64,000 nucleotides of DNA from assembly GCA_026874595.1 (NCBI GenBank), contig CM049310.1, forward strand, positions 46,043,058 through 46,107,057. The letters are read 5' to 3'. Positions 47,184 to 61,700 of the stretch are shown in pieces. A model generated the notes under the pieces. That model was not told where the DNA came from. It searched no databases and was given only the letters and a program-made list of their open reading frames with translations. This DNA is from Sipunculus nudus. Its lineage: Eukaryota; Annelida; Sipuncula; Golfingiida; Sipunculidae. How positions within the stretch are numbered: position 1 is the stretch's first letter; each line of letters opens with the position of its first letter. The position numbers were made by a program, and so were the translations under genes.

Positions 47184-47545
47184 GCTTCAGCAGTACACCA
47201 GGTAATCGGCGAGATGGCCTGCCTGAAAATAAAGTTGTCATATATTTAATGAATAGCGGTATGCCGCTGAAGTAATTAAAGAGCTATAGCAGGTTTAAAG
47301 GGTCATATGCCTGATATATGATACGTATCCTTACTTCGGTTAGTAGTTTACTTATTATTTATGTGGTAGGTATCTATTAAAGGAATAGAGCAAAAATGTT
47401 CTACGCAGCGTGCTAAATGATTTCTGCATCACAGGAAAATACCAGTGTATAGTATCATATCCGAAACTAAATTGCCTTTATGTCGAAATAGGTACACCTG
47501 CCGTAAATTAACCATGATAAAGACACACCCGTATGTATCAGACAA

Positions 47546-47618
<73 letters not shown>

Positions 47619-47880
47619 CCCCGGTAATAATACGACCCTGACGATTTCGTTTATCACGTGAGTTTATGAAGCCACTACCACGCTGCTAATGGGGCTATAC
47701 ACTGAACCTTAACTGATATTCAATGATTAATATAAAATAAAAATAATCTTAGAAGAGCTAACTTATTATTAAGGACATCATTCAGGTCAACGTTCATACC
47801 TCCGACCAACCATTACCTTACCTACCTTGGAGCGCTGCCCAGGTGGAGGTAACGCTATTTACAGTATACGTCAAATACCA
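47184..47880 (-). promoter_or_regulatory. Possible 5'UTR exons and promoter side of the ankyrin gene
   Basis: The coding exon is preceded by a good acceptor (TTTATTTTCAG, exon from 47222), leaving 39 bases of 5'UTR before the ATG at 47183. On the same strand a donor-like CCAAG|GTAGGTAAGG ends at 47826, which could close a non-coding first exon. The promoter would then lie above about 47860. This is inferred from splice signals only. Confidence 0.4.
47549..47617. repeat. (CT)n then (AT)n microsatellite
   Basis: About 16 CT units directly followed by about 17 AT units, in the likely 5'UTR intron of the ankyrin gene. Confidence 0.95.
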
Positions 47881-50800
47881 GCGAGTTAAATCAATTATGA
47901 GCTGCCTGTTTGTCACACTCGTTTGTTCCGTACCGCTCACACACGTCTCACAAACGGTGACCACACGCCACAAACAGAGCCACTGATATTGGATTTGGCT
48001 TTATGAATGACTACGGCACCCATGCAAGCAGTGGGATGTTTTATCATTAATATATCGTCTTTGTGTGGTACGACTTCGGTCAGCGATAATGTACACCATT
48101 GTGAACATAATCTCTTTACTACAATATATCTCCCTCACAGTTTATGAGCATAAGGCACTATCCGGTAACCGTGGAATGTAACTTTTTGCTCTGTTTCTTT
48201 TGGTAATGATTCCACTTGATCAACAAATTAGTAATAATCTATGGTGCACGTGCGCGGTGAGCAGTGACGTAAACAGAGCAAAACACGATTAAATATGTAC
48301 CGTACCTGCTCCGACCCCGCTGAGAGTATTGTGACCACATGACCAATATACCTTCATGTTACCTTATCCCAGGTAACACAGGTATGGATAAGCTCATTAC
48401 AAGCTCAGGACAATCATAACATGACTTTCGCTTTAAACAGATTGCGAGGGTATCTCGGGAGCCGGCACAACCCAAAACTTCATGAAAATTTATCTGTATA
48501 CCTATACTACTAAAACGATGTCTTTATCCTTGTTTAACTTCATAAAATGTCGTGAGTTCGTGTCGTTTCGTTGCAGTTGGTGAAAATTTAGTGAAAATTG
48601 CCAAATGATTCAGCACGATTGCAAATATCGCCATTAAGTTTGGCAATACGATTCGCGAAAGTCTCTCAATAATAATTTGCAACATTGCGAAAGTCGACCA
48701 TTCCTAACAAAATGCCTGATACTTCTTGTTAACAGTTTTTATTTGAAAAGGCAGGGCTTATCTCAAACAGTCGTATGGAAGTTAAGAATGAATATATTCA
48801 TATATTTCTCCAAATGTTCTGAATATTCCTTTTATCCATTGTAGAGAAATCTTTTGAACTTTAATTGCCTCCGGCCGGAGGGTATGCATTCATCGTCGTT
48901 CGTGTGTGTGCAGATGTGTTCCGATGTGTTGGTTCACAACATAACTCACGCAATCATAACATTTTCACGGCATTTCGGGAATTGCCAATGTAGAATCGGT
49001 TAGATTTTGATACGGAACAGGCACATGACCAGGATTCACGAATGGAATATTCACAAATGTACAGTCCCTTATGCACGAATGACCCTGGGAATACGAGCCG
49101 AATAAGTGAATGCAAACACGGTTTTGGGAACATTCCACAATAGCGACCCAAATTTGGCGAATAGTTGCATTCCTTAGAATGCAGATTTTTAGTTTGCATT
49201 TTTAATGTACTTACACATTGCCTGGTACTACAAGTAAACATATCGTATTGGACAAACCAGGGCGTGTCTCACACAGAAGCAAAGGTAGTACCCATGCATA
49301 TTCATATATCTATACAGACATTCTGATTATTCCTTTCACCTATTGTAGATAAATCCTCTGATCTTTACTTATTTTGGTGCCTTATTAATCATTTCCTTTT
49401 TCCCTATACCTCGTTTCAATAGTGACAAGGACACATTCGAAAATGATGCGCACTGTTGTAGATTTAAGACATTAAGTACAAGCAAGGATCTAACATTTGG
49501 AAGTAAATAAAATATCTACAAAGAACATGTAAGCTAGAGGAAATACAGGAATATGACCACTGTCATGGTACTATCTTTATCCTGACTAACATATTACCTG
49601 TTCTTGCATAACCAAGGTGTTTCCATTTAGATGGCGAGGCAATAGCCCTTTGCGAAAAAAAGTCGAATTCCCCAGGATTTATAGGGAAATATTGGAAATC
49701 GCCCATTTAGACACACTTTGCATCGCCCCCCGGCGATTCAAGACAAAAAATCATACATTTCTGACCCGTGGTAACAGTGGATTTGCTGGACAAAAGTCGA
49801 GGGGTGCCAGCGTTAAGTATTATATAGATTTGATAAATAATGCCAATAAAACATCACAATACGATTACAATAAACATTTGCACTCACTGAGCACGCGCTA
49901 GATAGCAATATTTTTTTTTTATTTGAGAGCCCACCTCAGCTGTCATAACCTCCGGTATCTAAGTTTGCTTCACCCCAATTCAATAAATATAACGCTGGTT
50001 ATGAACAACACTCCTGTTGTAATGTTTATTTTACATGTGTGGTAATACCATAATTGTTACTCACAACCCCTAATGTAATTATAGGCATGTATTCTTATAG
50101 TAATTATTACTCTATAAAGTGATAACAAACGCAAGATTATTAAAGCAATTTTTACGTTAGAGTCTCAGCTGGAAAGGCCTTTGTGAAATCTGTTTCCATG
50201 AATACGAATATACGGGACAACAAAAACTAAATGTATGCCTTTGACCGTCCTTGTTTTACTTTATACATCTAATTGTGATTAGAAGTCACTGAACGAGTAC
50301 CAGATATTATTACAATAGTTGTTGGACCGTGTAAAATTTGTCTTTAATGAAACAGAGTCAAGTGAAGGGAGAAGTTATGAATATTTTCATTGTGTCTGCA
50401 CCATGGGAACTATAGAAGAATATTTAACTCTCTCCAACAGATCAGCCTCTAAATCTCAATATTATTTTTTTTTAATTACAAGCGTATTTGTTTGTGAATG
50501 CCAATGTAATAACTATTACAACTGGGTAGTGCAAGAAACAAAAAATTTCATTGACACCCAATGATCTTATAATTATAACAAAGTTGACCGTGATTAAAAC
50601 AGTTCAGGTAATATTACTAAACTTTATTAATATAAAAACTCTTAATCTTATTTACTAAATATCTATTGTAGCATAAAGTTTACGAGTTTGCTGGCTCACC
50701 TTAACTGTGTCCTACTGCTGTGTCGTTACCTGCGATACTCACTGACCATTGTGGGAGCGCATAAATGTTTACTCATGGCATGGTTACCTATGTATATCAT

Positions 50801-52122
50801 TACCTGTGCGCAGAACTGCCCCTGAGTCCTGTACGCGCGGCTGTACATTAATCATTGGATTTTCAGGTAGAAAAGGAAAAACTCAATACACGTAAGCGGG
50901 AATAGGTCCTTGTGTTAAGGGGGTTCTGAAGGAATCCTGAGCCCGGTTTTAAAGTAAGCAAATGTTTAGCATCTTTCATGCGTTTGCTTATAACTTCGAT
51001 AATAGGAGGCAACAATTTCCAGGAAAATTAAGCTAATACTGACTTTTGTCCCTTACCTTAAGCAAGCTTCCTGTGTTTTTAACGACAGATGTACGGGGAT
51101 ATTATATTCCGGGCGGATGAGATAAACAAACAGTTTTCACCGCCGTGCGCGCAATCACAGATCGAAGCCTGTACCAGAAATTAACGAATCACAGAAGCCT
51201 ATTGCATTTACTTATAAGGTGTCCAAGTGTATGACTACCAGTTCATGAGTCTCCGTTTATAAAACGTTGTCGCTCAGTACCACTTGGCTAAATAGGCCCA
51301 TAGCGCCATTGCTAATATGCACAATATGAGTTAACGGTACAGTAAAGCAAAAAGTGAACGGGTATATCAGTGCAAACGCCAGCGGGACCTCCTCCGCTTG
51401 AGTACTGCTTTTTCAATTGATTCGTTTCGGATAACGGGATCCCGTTAAATGCTCTATATATAACGTGCGGGGGAAGACACACATGACAGAATGGAGTGGT
51501 GTTTATATAGTATGAGCATATGTACACACTCGGCTGCCGGTGTTTTGAAGACCACTCAGTTTGAGAGAGGTCCAGCTCCCGGGTCGTATATAACAACAAT
51601 TATACTTTACACGTGTGGCTACGTATTCAAGCATAAAGCAAACACGGGTGTTCTCTTCAGGGGTTTGGTGCGACACGCGGTGAGACCCGACTTTGTCGGG
51701 GGTAAATCAACTGTAATCGTCTGGCGTATAAATCAATTGCACGTTGACGTGACAGGCAGGGTCTACCAGCAAAAGTGATGAATCACAAACCATAAATTTA
51801 TGATTTGCTAAATTAATTAAATGAATAATTCAGTGCAACTCAAACAGATTTAAGTAATAACAGTAACAATTGGAAGAGCAATAGTAAACGACATATATAT
51901 ATATAGTATTGCGTAGTAGTGGCGGTGTTAGTTAAAGCAGATAAAGCAATTATTTTGTTATCAATAGATAAGTACATGTATATGGATACTCTTACTCAAT
52001 TTATACTGTCACTGATAGACCATGTTTCCAGACCACACGCTTTTATCTGCACATGGCAGCAACCAGTCTGTTACTATAAGCTGAAGATCCTTATGTTTTA
52101 ATCACATTTTATTAATATAGCT

Positions 52123-52124
<2 letters not shown>
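47881..52124. other. Intergenic, no supported gene
   Basis: Only short frames are present. The block at 48880-48930 (CCTCCGGCCGGAGGG palindrome) and TTCGCGAAA motifs near 48655 look like interspersed repeats. The 94-codon frame at 49617-49901 has no domain I know and no good splice sites. Confidence 0.45.
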
Positions 52125-52177
<53 letters not shown>

Positions 52178-52415
52178 ATATCGTCCTAAGTAAGTTTTCA
52201 TGCAGTGCTTGCAGTATAGTGCTCGATACAGCTAAGATAGAGCAGATTTGGAGCAACGTTGGAGCATCGTGATACCATTCCGAGTTTCACGCCTTTGCAG
52301 TGGAAGGTAGGTCTCCAACGAGGGTCAGTTATCTGATGATCGTCCGCGTGCTGATACCATCAACTGCATCGGCGTGACACTCAGATTTATAACACGATAC
52401 TCCAACCTGCTTAAC

Positions 52416-52475
<60 letters not shown>
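52125..52475. repeat. Two (AT)n microsatellites flanking a unique block
   Basis: (AT)n tracts at about 52125-52173 and 52419-52475 enclose ~245 bases of mixed sequence. No inverted relation between the flanks is seen beyond the AT tracts. Confidence 0.9.
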
Positions 52476-52478
<3 letters not shown>

Positions 52479-53664
52479 TTATATATATACATACATACGA
52501 TATGGTATATGTGGTTTGATGTCTGCTTAAATATATATAAATATAGTTACATATGCTTCTGGTAACGAGTGGAATTGCCATACAATTCTATAACTATAGT
52601 TTGCAACGAGAAATGCACGCAATGGCCTTAACGTGTCCATGCAATTGTTCTTTCCAGGTCGAGTAACCTTTATCACAGCTGTAATGAAAACAGAGAACTG
52701 GTATGTTCCTCCATAAACGGTACAACACGCCAAAATAGTTACCTCGTTATCCAGTTAATCACAAACATGCGGATATAATTAACTTCTTTGAAGTTGTATG
52801 CTTCCCACACTGAAATTCATTTAAATTCGAACCACAGACGATTAAAAACTTAATTGGAATCAGGAAAAAGACTTTAACAGCCTTGCCAATCTTAGTTCAT
52901 TTGGTCTGTCAGACAAATGTTATTATTAGGTCATTTACACGGGAATACTTATCACGTTTTAGAATTTTAAGTTTTATAGCTTACCGGCAGATGGAGCTCT
53001 ATGTTTGTATAGTAGAGTTGGACAGGTTGAGAAAACGGGCAATAAAAGCATCTAATCACTGATTAGAAAGATCATTTTAATTTAACTAACTACCATATTT
53101 ATTCTTCCTTCATGATAAAATTTCGTCTTGACAAAATGCGAACGTCCTTGTATTGTTCATTTTTCATTGTTCACGGTAGGTTGACAAATGTTTGGTTATT
53201 TATTTTTCTTTTAAATGAAAATCAAGATGCAAATTATTTTTCACTGGTCTGAGGTAACTGTAATAAAAATGAAGCCGAAACTAGCTGTGATTGTATCATG
53301 TGCAAAAACGATTATTGCTTGTTTCCTAACTCCGAAGTCTCACTGGATCAAGCAATAGCTTCTGTGTAAGCTTTTACAGTTTGACTTTGTATTCTTAGTT
53401 AATTATCACGAAAACTATAAAATATTATATAGCGGAACGACGTCTAATTTCAACCGCATTTTAAAAGAAATTATCAGCTGTGTACCAATTGATTACCCCA
53501 GTACACGTTTGATTTCCCTATGTGCATCATTTATGCTAGCGTCATAATTTGCTTATACGTGTGAAGAATCAAACACTGCCGGACTTGTGAACAAGTGTGT
53601 GACTAATATGTTATTCAACAGTTACTTTAATTTTCTCTCTGTTTTATGCTACCATCTTTCATGG
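52476..53664. other. Intergenic, no feature recognised
   Basis: AT-rich DNA without a supported exon or distinct repeat. Confidence 0.45.
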
Positions 53665-53885
53665 GCAGAGGCGGGTCCATGGCAAGGCGGAGGGGGTGAC
53701 TGGGGGGGGTGTCCTTGACCATTCCCTCTTTTGTCAGCCGCCGCAACCTTTTGAAATTTCATTTCAAATCATTTTTTTTGCGGCCTTGACCCCTTTTGCG
53801 AAACCAGGGGACCTTTATTTAGGTTAAGTCTTTAGGCCTCATGGGTTGGATCCCTCCTTTTCCTAAATTCTGGATCCGCCCCTGA
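53665..53885. repeat. Short element with imperfect terminal inverted repeats
   Basis: Starts GCAGAGGCGGGTCCATGG and ends CTGGATCCGCCCCTG, an imperfect inverted pair. The interior block GGGTTGGATCCCTCCTTTTC matches GGGTTGAACCCCTCCTTTTC in repeat family A at about 184 and 63812. It is a 220-bp non-autonomous, MITE-like element that also appears to be embedded in family A. Confidence 0.7.
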
Positions 53886-55740
53886 CAGGGTGGCAAATAT
53901 TCGATCCACATGCTGCAGATATTGAATATCGGACCGATGGGTCGTGACAATTAACCGTGCAATCTGGATTTTCTTTCCTAGATGCAGAATTTTATTTTTA
54001 GGTAGGAAAACAACCAAAACTTTGTGAAAATTGACTTATTTTGCTACATTTTTTATTTAATTTGATATATTTATAAATTTTCAATAAAAGTCTAGCATTT
54101 AACTGACACAGTCCCTTTTTTATTTTAGAAGCTTAGCTTTCAGTGACATTAACTGCATGAATATAATATTTTAATCACATATTTTTTAGAAAATAAGTAC
54201 ATATTGACTTCATATGATGTGTTCTGAGTTTTCTTGATTTCATACGAAACAAGCTAAAGTTAGCCTCAACATATGAGAATTTACTATGTCCTTCTTCACC
54301 TTTACGAAAAGAAAACAGCAACTAGTTAACGCTAATGTAGTTAATAAATGCACAAGCATAATAAAATACACAAGTCGCATGTTTTTGCACAAAAGACTAT
54401 TAAATGAGCCCATGCAATAGAAGGACCGGAAGGCCTGGGCCCCATGAATTTGCTCGAGCCCAGAAAAATTTTTTATAAATATAACTGTTAACCTTAGTTG
54501 TTCAAGAGATGTTTGCAATCGCTGGAAGCTTTTTTCTACGCCCGCAACTGGGCAATAATGGGGAAAGAGTTGTGTTGTGCACTACTTTGGTAATGAGGGG
54601 AAGGTAAAAAATAAATATCAGGTGCAAATCTGTCACCTGATATAGATCGAGAATTAAAAAATGACATCACAAATAAGGTTAAGACATCAGGAAAATTTAA
54701 GACATAAAATAATTTACAAGAATAAATAAATATGAAAATTAATGAATTGCATAAAGAATTGCGAAAAACATATTTTAACAGTCCCTTAAGATTCAGTATT
54801 AAGATTCTCTGATTTACTGCGGTAGGGAAATATACAACCTTGGAGCAGCATAATATAAAGACTGCTCAAAATATTTTCAAACATTGATAAATGGAACCCG
54901 TAATCACTTGATATCAGATTTTTATTTACATATCCAATAATTCTAGGAGGTGTACATGCGCTGGTTCATACAAAGCATGAGGATTTTACATTGGCCACGA
55001 TATTTTACAGGTAGCCAATGCAGTTGTTCAATGATTGGTGTAATATGGAAACGGCGAGTTGTTATTGTTCCAACACGTGCTGCTGTATTTTGAACGCCTA
55101 TTAATCAATCATGTTTGGTAAACAAGGACTTAGGTCTGCTGTTAAGTAATGCCGGGCATAACCAATATTCCGTTTCTGAGAGTGTCCTGCTCTGCACAGA
55201 GTGTTCTCCATTGTCATACAGTGGAATCAAAATTCATCCCAGGGATTTCTGTACCAGTGAATCGCCAACTTTTACCTTTATTTTATTTACTGTACACAGG
55301 TGCTTTTTATCCACCATCATGACTTCAGTTTTATTGTCTTAGCTGAGCTTAAGCATATAAGACTATAAAACACTCTCATTACGTAATTTAGTCCAACTTT
55401 TACTCGATGTTTCATTTAACGCTGGCATATTATCATATATATTTATTCTGATATACATGAATTTATGCTTATATCATTCGATAATAGATTTGGCGCTTGC
55501 CCCACGTCTATTTTATAAGAGAATGTGAGTTCACTTTTTTATAACCACCCCGGATAAGCTGACATCTGGACAATAACGGGAAATTGTAGAAGTCTTTGCA
55601 GCTAATAGAAAAGAAATGTGGAACAATCATGGATTACGACTACTATTCTAGTAGAGCAACATACTTTACTATATAAAACACTTACTTCAAGACAGGAGAG
55701 ATAACCATTTGCCTTTATGCCATCTTTACACTTGATTTCA
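53886..55740. other. Intergenic, no feature recognised
   Basis: AT-rich DNA. Short frames at 54240-54518 and 55115-55342 are not supported as genes. Confidence 0.45.
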
Positions 55741-55754
55741 TTATTAACTAGAAA

Positions 55755-56150
55755 TTTCACTCAGAGAGTGCAGACCTTCGCCAAGGCAGCTCATTCCTAA
55801 TATGGCATTGTTAAAAATATGTGAAGCAGGAGAATCGCTGAACGTTATTGGATACTGATTCTGAGCGCCATCTAGTGGCAGCAAAGTTAACAAGGCAGCT
55901 CTTACCCCCATATGGAATTGTCAGATATGAAACATTTTATTTTTAAAATATATGGTTCCAGATGGTGATTCGGATTATCCCCAACATTTTAATTAATTGT
56001 TCGAGGTATCATTGCCGAGCTATCCTGAAAATTTAATCAAAATCAATTATAACTTTTTGGGTAAAGTTGCTAAGTGACAGACAGACAAACAAACAAACAA
56101 AGAAGCAAACGCCGCCAAAAAACATAATCTCTGCAACTTGGCAGAGGTAA
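55755..56150. repeat. Interspersed element ending in (CAAA)n-type tail
   Basis: Begins near CAGACCTTCGCCAAGGCAGC and ends with GACAGACAGACAAACAAACA, then GCCGCCAAAAAACATAAT and a GGCAGAGGTAA end. This is a repeat pattern I know from many aquatic animal genomes, probably the 3' part of a LINE or a related SINE. AAGGCAGCTC occurs twice inside it (about 55783 and 55893). Confidence 0.55.
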
Positions 56151-57866
56151 TGAGTGAATGTAAAATGATATGTCCAAAGTATGTTTAATCTGCGTAAAAT
56201 GATGAGTCTTTGGTCAATATGTCAGAGGAGAATTTAACATATTTATCATTAGAAATATCTATCATTCTGATCATATGATCAGTCTGAAGTTTTTAAGCAC
56301 TTAATTCTGAATTGTCCGGTAGTTTCTTGAGCGAGTCTGGAGTCACTGTTCTTGAACAAAACCAGCAAGGTGTTAATTTGGTTTCAAGGACAAGGGATGC
56401 CCAATGATTGAAAATAATAACACCAAAAAAATGAAACACAAATTTAATTGCCTTTTGACATGATTGTCTCAGACAGATAACCACCAAACATCTGGATTCA
56501 GCATCATTAATTAATTTTCTTAATAACAGACAGGCATTTTTCTTCTGTGCTGCATAATAATTACTTTTTTAATGTGATACACATGTCGATTGAATTTCCC
56601 CCATATTCATTTGTGACTATTAAAAAGGATACAAAAATCAGAGTGGAGGTCAGGGCGGGGGGGGGGGGGGGTCGATGCCTACTTACAATTTAAAGCAAAC
56701 ATTTTTTTCTACACATTCTACAATTCAGATATTCATTTTAACATATTATAAAATTATAAAATTATAAAAATAACTGCCTGTTACGATATTAATGATATGT
56801 AATAAACTTTTCCTTTCTAAAAATGTTTTGTTTGTCTTTTCATATATCAACCTCCAGCAACCCTATAAAAGAACAGTCAGCTATATTGGCGTGTTTTATG
56901 TGTTTATTTGACTGAGTCATGAGCGAGCCATTTATGTAAAAATTCAACAATATTAAATGACTAGTTGGTTTTACACTCTATATTGTCAGTAGAAACAACT
57001 ATTCCGCCAGTCGCGGCGTTTTTCTTTTCAGATTTACGCACAAGAAGATATAAAATAGATATTTTGTCAAATATGTGGTTTCATATCAATAATAAGTCAC
57101 TCTAAGAAATTTAATTGAAATCTACGGATGCATAAAATTGAAATTCAAGCTGACAAGAAAACTGAAAAGATTTTTAAATTTTTTAAAAGGGATTTACATG
57201 AAAGAGAAGCAACAGTTATGCGAAACTAGAGGTGCCCCCCTGGAGACGAGTGGAGAAAACATAGAATTCCGGCATCTGGCAGGGAGCGGAAGGAGAAAAC
57301 TGGATGTTCACTCTCTAGGACAAGGGGGTCATGTTTTCAGTTACCAGTAGCAGATTTTCATGGGTTATTTGTAGACCATCGACATTTACACAGCGGTCCC
57401 TAGGTTGCAAGTCTCATTATTATTGTTAAATATTATTGCCGTTGGAGATTCTAAGAGAGTAGGAAGTGTTTTCCAGTTTACATCAATTTGGCCACATTGT
57501 GAGCGATAATGAGGGTCATTCGGATCCACAGACTCACGTGTTGCACGTGCACTAGCGACAGATAGCACTGACGCACTTAGCAGTTATAACCATTATCCCT
57601 ACGTATATTGATTTTTTATTAAATCACTTGGATATTTAGTACCAAATTTATCCACCAGATGAATTTGGTACTAAAGCAAGACAAATGACAAAACGGCCAC
57701 ATATTGATTCTCGGTAAAAATTCAGATAAGTTACCTTTGACGCAAGTCTTTAACTTTTTTAAATCAATTTTTAACACCTGGCCCAATTATCTCGGGTAAG
57801 TATACTGTGTATTATATTCATAGTACATCTGCTAGCCTCTAGCCTACACAGTAGACCCCCTAAAGC
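56151..57866. other. Intergenic, no feature recognised
   Basis: AT-rich with a 14-base poly-G run near 56657. The 70-codon frame at 57138-57350 has no recognisable domain. Confidence 0.45.
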
Positions 57867-58790
57867 AGGCCGCACACAGAGCGGACGAGACGAGATCGGA
57901 TCGGACCAGACAGGACTGAAAATCCTGTAGAGTCCGCCTCAATCTTTCCCAGTCCAGTCCGGGGCTAGAGGGGTCGCACACAGAGCGGATCGGATAGGAT
58001 TTTTTAATAAGATACTCTTATATTATATTATATTATATTATATTATATTATATTATATACATACATACATACAAAAATTAAGGCATCTCTATCTGAGGTA
58101 ATATACTTCCATTTATATATAAACCTGGATATCTACAATCTATTCAATTTATGGTAGTTTCACCTGTCATCATAAAACATATATAAACAATGGTATTGTG
58201 CTATGACGTATTTGCTTTGTATTACATCACTCTAAATTTAGTTTTCTATATATAAATAGGAAACTATATTTATGTACAATACTACTGTTTTGATCATACT
58301 TAACTATCGAAATATGGTCAACAGAAGTATATCTTTGGTTGTTATTTTAAAATTAAATTGCAATTACACGTGATTCCTTTATGCTGTATTTAGATGATAG
58401 ATGTGGTGAGCAACACTATTTTTTTAGCAAGTATTTCCCTTTATAGCTAAAAGGTACACCAAACCCCATGTGTCACCCACGTTATTTAACGTCTCTTAAT
58501 TCGCCATCTTCAGATTTGTACGTCTATCATGTGATTCATAGAGCTGCTCTCATTGGTCAATGAAAAAGTCCCGATCCTAGCTAGTCCTAAAACCCCCGCA
58601 AACAGAGCGGACTCAAGCGGACCGGACCGGACCACTCAGGACCAGTCCTGAAGTATCAAAACATTTTGATATGGTCAGGATCGCTCAGGACTGGGTCCGG
58701 AGCGGTCCCGGACTGGCAGTCCAGTCCGCCACCTGCCGCAAACTGAGCGGACCGGACCGGATTCAAAGGAGGGACATTCAGTAATATCAG
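57867..58790. repeat. Element with repeated CCGCACACAGAGCGGAC motifs at both ends
   Basis: Four copies of a CCGCA-AC-GAGCGGA motif lie at about 57869, 57973, 58592 and 58737, all in the same orientation. They sit in GC-rich terminal blocks full of GGACCGGACC and CAGTCCAGTCCG, around an AT-rich centre with a (TATTA)n tract at 58018-58058. The right block also holds hairpins such as CAGGACCAGTCCTG and CAAAACATTTTG. It resembles a non-autonomous DNA transposon with subterminal repeats, but no transposase or clear terminal inverted repeat was found. Confidence 0.6.
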
Positions 58791-61700
58791 GCAGGGCACC
58801 ACTAGGAAGTATGCAGTGCTCTCCGTCTCTGGATACAGAGACAGACACTGCGTCTAACTTGCCTCAGGCCAGCTTCAGGCCCTTAAAATGTTCTTCAACA
58901 GCATATAACTTAATCTGAAACCTAGACTTTTACTACATTTTTTAATCATTTAAAAGTTCATTTAAAGAGGCCTATATATCGATATATGACTTCTGGTCAC
59001 TAAAGATAATACCTTGAATCTGTTATAACCCCCCCCCCCCCCCCCCCCGAGAAACATGTTGTTCCTAATCTTAGTATCCATGTATTCATATCAAATATTT
59101 AGCCCTCTAAATATTCCAAACACATTCAATAAGACGTCTGGCGATATATGAAATTTTCTGAACTGGAATTATCTACAGTTCATTAATATGTACGCAGTGT
59201 AAGCCGCTACTCGCATAAGTCCTACAGAAAAGGTATGGGAACAGGTTGCTTCAAATAAGATTTAAAATATTACAATGGGAATATAAGTTAGGGGGAAAAT
59301 GATTAAAAGGGGATAAAATGTACAAAATTAATTTAATACAAATTCAAAGACCTATATATTTCCCCCTAAATTTCCAAACGGAACGCATATATACGTTATC
59401 AGACGCTTGGATCCGCATTCAAAATATCCAAAAAAATGTGTCTGGCCCGCAACCAAATTTAATTAATTTGCTTTAATCTATTGCTCACCGTTTCACAAAA
59501 TTTAACTGAAATTATTTTCAACTCATGGAGAGAATGACAATAAACAAATCCATTTGCGACCACCTGTGGACCACAGAACGACTTCTTGCAGGGTGTAATT
59601 ACTGGTATTGCCTGCAGTACATTTCTAGTATTAAAATGAGGCAAGACCGCAGTTATTAGACTTTACCTGTTATTATGACGTCATCGGTGCAAATATTATT
59701 ATGACGTCATCGATGCAGATGACGTGACCGCTGCTTTATACGTCCATAATGTACACGCCACCGTGGCGATAACATTATTTTACTTGCGGCCGGTGAAGGC
59801 TTAAATTCCCGTTTAATTCGTACTTGGTTGTTCGGATAAAATATGGTAAAAATGTTTAAATAACATGCATTATATTTGTGGAAGGTGAAATTATGAACTA
59901 TGTATTATTAATTAAATTTAAGTGCAGATCAATTAATTCTAAGACATTTGTCAAATAACAAACAGATTATATTTCGTTCCACCAACTTGTGTCCACCTGC
60001 TTTTTGGAGATCATTTTCATGCAAGCATATATTTTTCAATTATTTCCTAGAAAGCTGCATTTTAACGTAACAAGCTAATATGGCAGGCACAAATCAAATG
60101 ATAAGTCCCTGCATAAGCAGCCTTTTTGTTTGGCTGGTGAGGCCTACATTTTTTAGTGTTTACATTACATCATCTAATAAGCAGCTGTAAACTGAGGCTG
60201 TTTTTGCATGTGACCAATGACCTTGACTGCAATAATTTGGTGTGATATGTTGTAAAATGTAGACTTATATCTTATATTTTAAAATTCTGTTTCTTAAAAT
60301 TCTGTTTAATGTAGGTGTTTATTTCCCTGGTTGAAAAATTAGTTCCATTTTCATTTTGTCCTTAATAAATCATTTTCTCCCTCGGAATGTAAATAATAAC
60401 AATTTTCCTAGCCAAAAAAAAAAGGTGGACAGACTGCAATAATGAAACAGACTATAGTATACAATTCAGTGGTAATGCCCTCTTCTGCGTTCAATTTTTC
60501 CAAACATGTCCTTAATTGAGATTAAATGAGAACTTATAGAGATAATCCATGGACAAACAAGCTACCTTTGTTGAAGATAAGAAAGACAATTGTTGAATCG
60601 ATAAATGTTTTTCTTCATCAGATAGTATTTATAGCCACGTGATCAGGAAAGGAAATCTCTAGACGTGAATATTTATGAATATCTGCCTTTAACACGAGAT
60701 GAATGCGGGTCCAATTTATACAGGTCAATTTCTACATTTAATCACGTATTTCGTATTTCCATTTCATTTTGTCTGGTCCTTTATTTTTTATGTATCGCCA
60801 AATGCATGTCCTAATTTGAACAATATACTAAGTATTCTTTCGACTTCTTTATCTTTCATATATTAAGAAAAAAACAGGCCCTTCTTAGTCTTGCTGAGTT
60901 CAAAATTATGATTACCTGTCAATGTGTTGTCCTTGCTTTCTAAAAGTTTTCATATTATTTGTTCACATAATAGACTTCATTTGAAGAAATAACGCCTACC
61001 AACAAATAGAAATAAAAAGAAAAGTATTATAATATTACGCCCCCCACAATCAACCTACAATCAAAATACGGAGGTAGTTTTTGGCACACTGTAGCATCAA
61101 ATTAGATCCCAATACGTCATAGGTCACATTGCAATCATTAAGCAAACCTCATTCCTCATTGATCCAATCCTTTTACACATTATTTTTTCGGGGGGGAGCG
61201 GGTCGATATACCCGGGCCCCTTAATCCGCCCCTCTCTGCGAGGCCTACAGCTGAACCCTCTAAAAGACGTGCGTGCAACAACGAATAAGAGAAGACAACG
61301 GGAGAACACGGGGCCATGACGAATCATGCCGGAACAATTAGAAGTAATTAAAGGCATTTCTGAAGCGTAATCAACCGACGCCTCCTTCATGTCAGAATAA
61401 CTTCATCGCCTGTGTAAGTCTCAGGATATTCCCATCAGTGCACCAAGACCAGCAAATGAGTAGATTTCAGTCAACACTACACACCACGGGGGTCATTGTC
61501 TTTCTTCAAGCTTTGTTCATTAATCGCAGGAGGGCGCCGTAAGTACCAAGTAATCTAATCAAGCTCAGGCCCAGTCGTATTGGTTCATTTGCAGCCGCCA
61601 ATAAATTACTTGTGGCCACTGGAGGAATATGCTCTCTGGTTTTTAACCTGCGTTACGTCAGTTTTTTACTCAAAATTAACGATGTGCCAAATACCACATT

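Noticed and set aside
46896-47275. Other frames overlapping the first ankyrin coding exon (both strands)
   Set aside because: Shadows of the real exon; GC-rich coding sequence keeps other frames open by chance.
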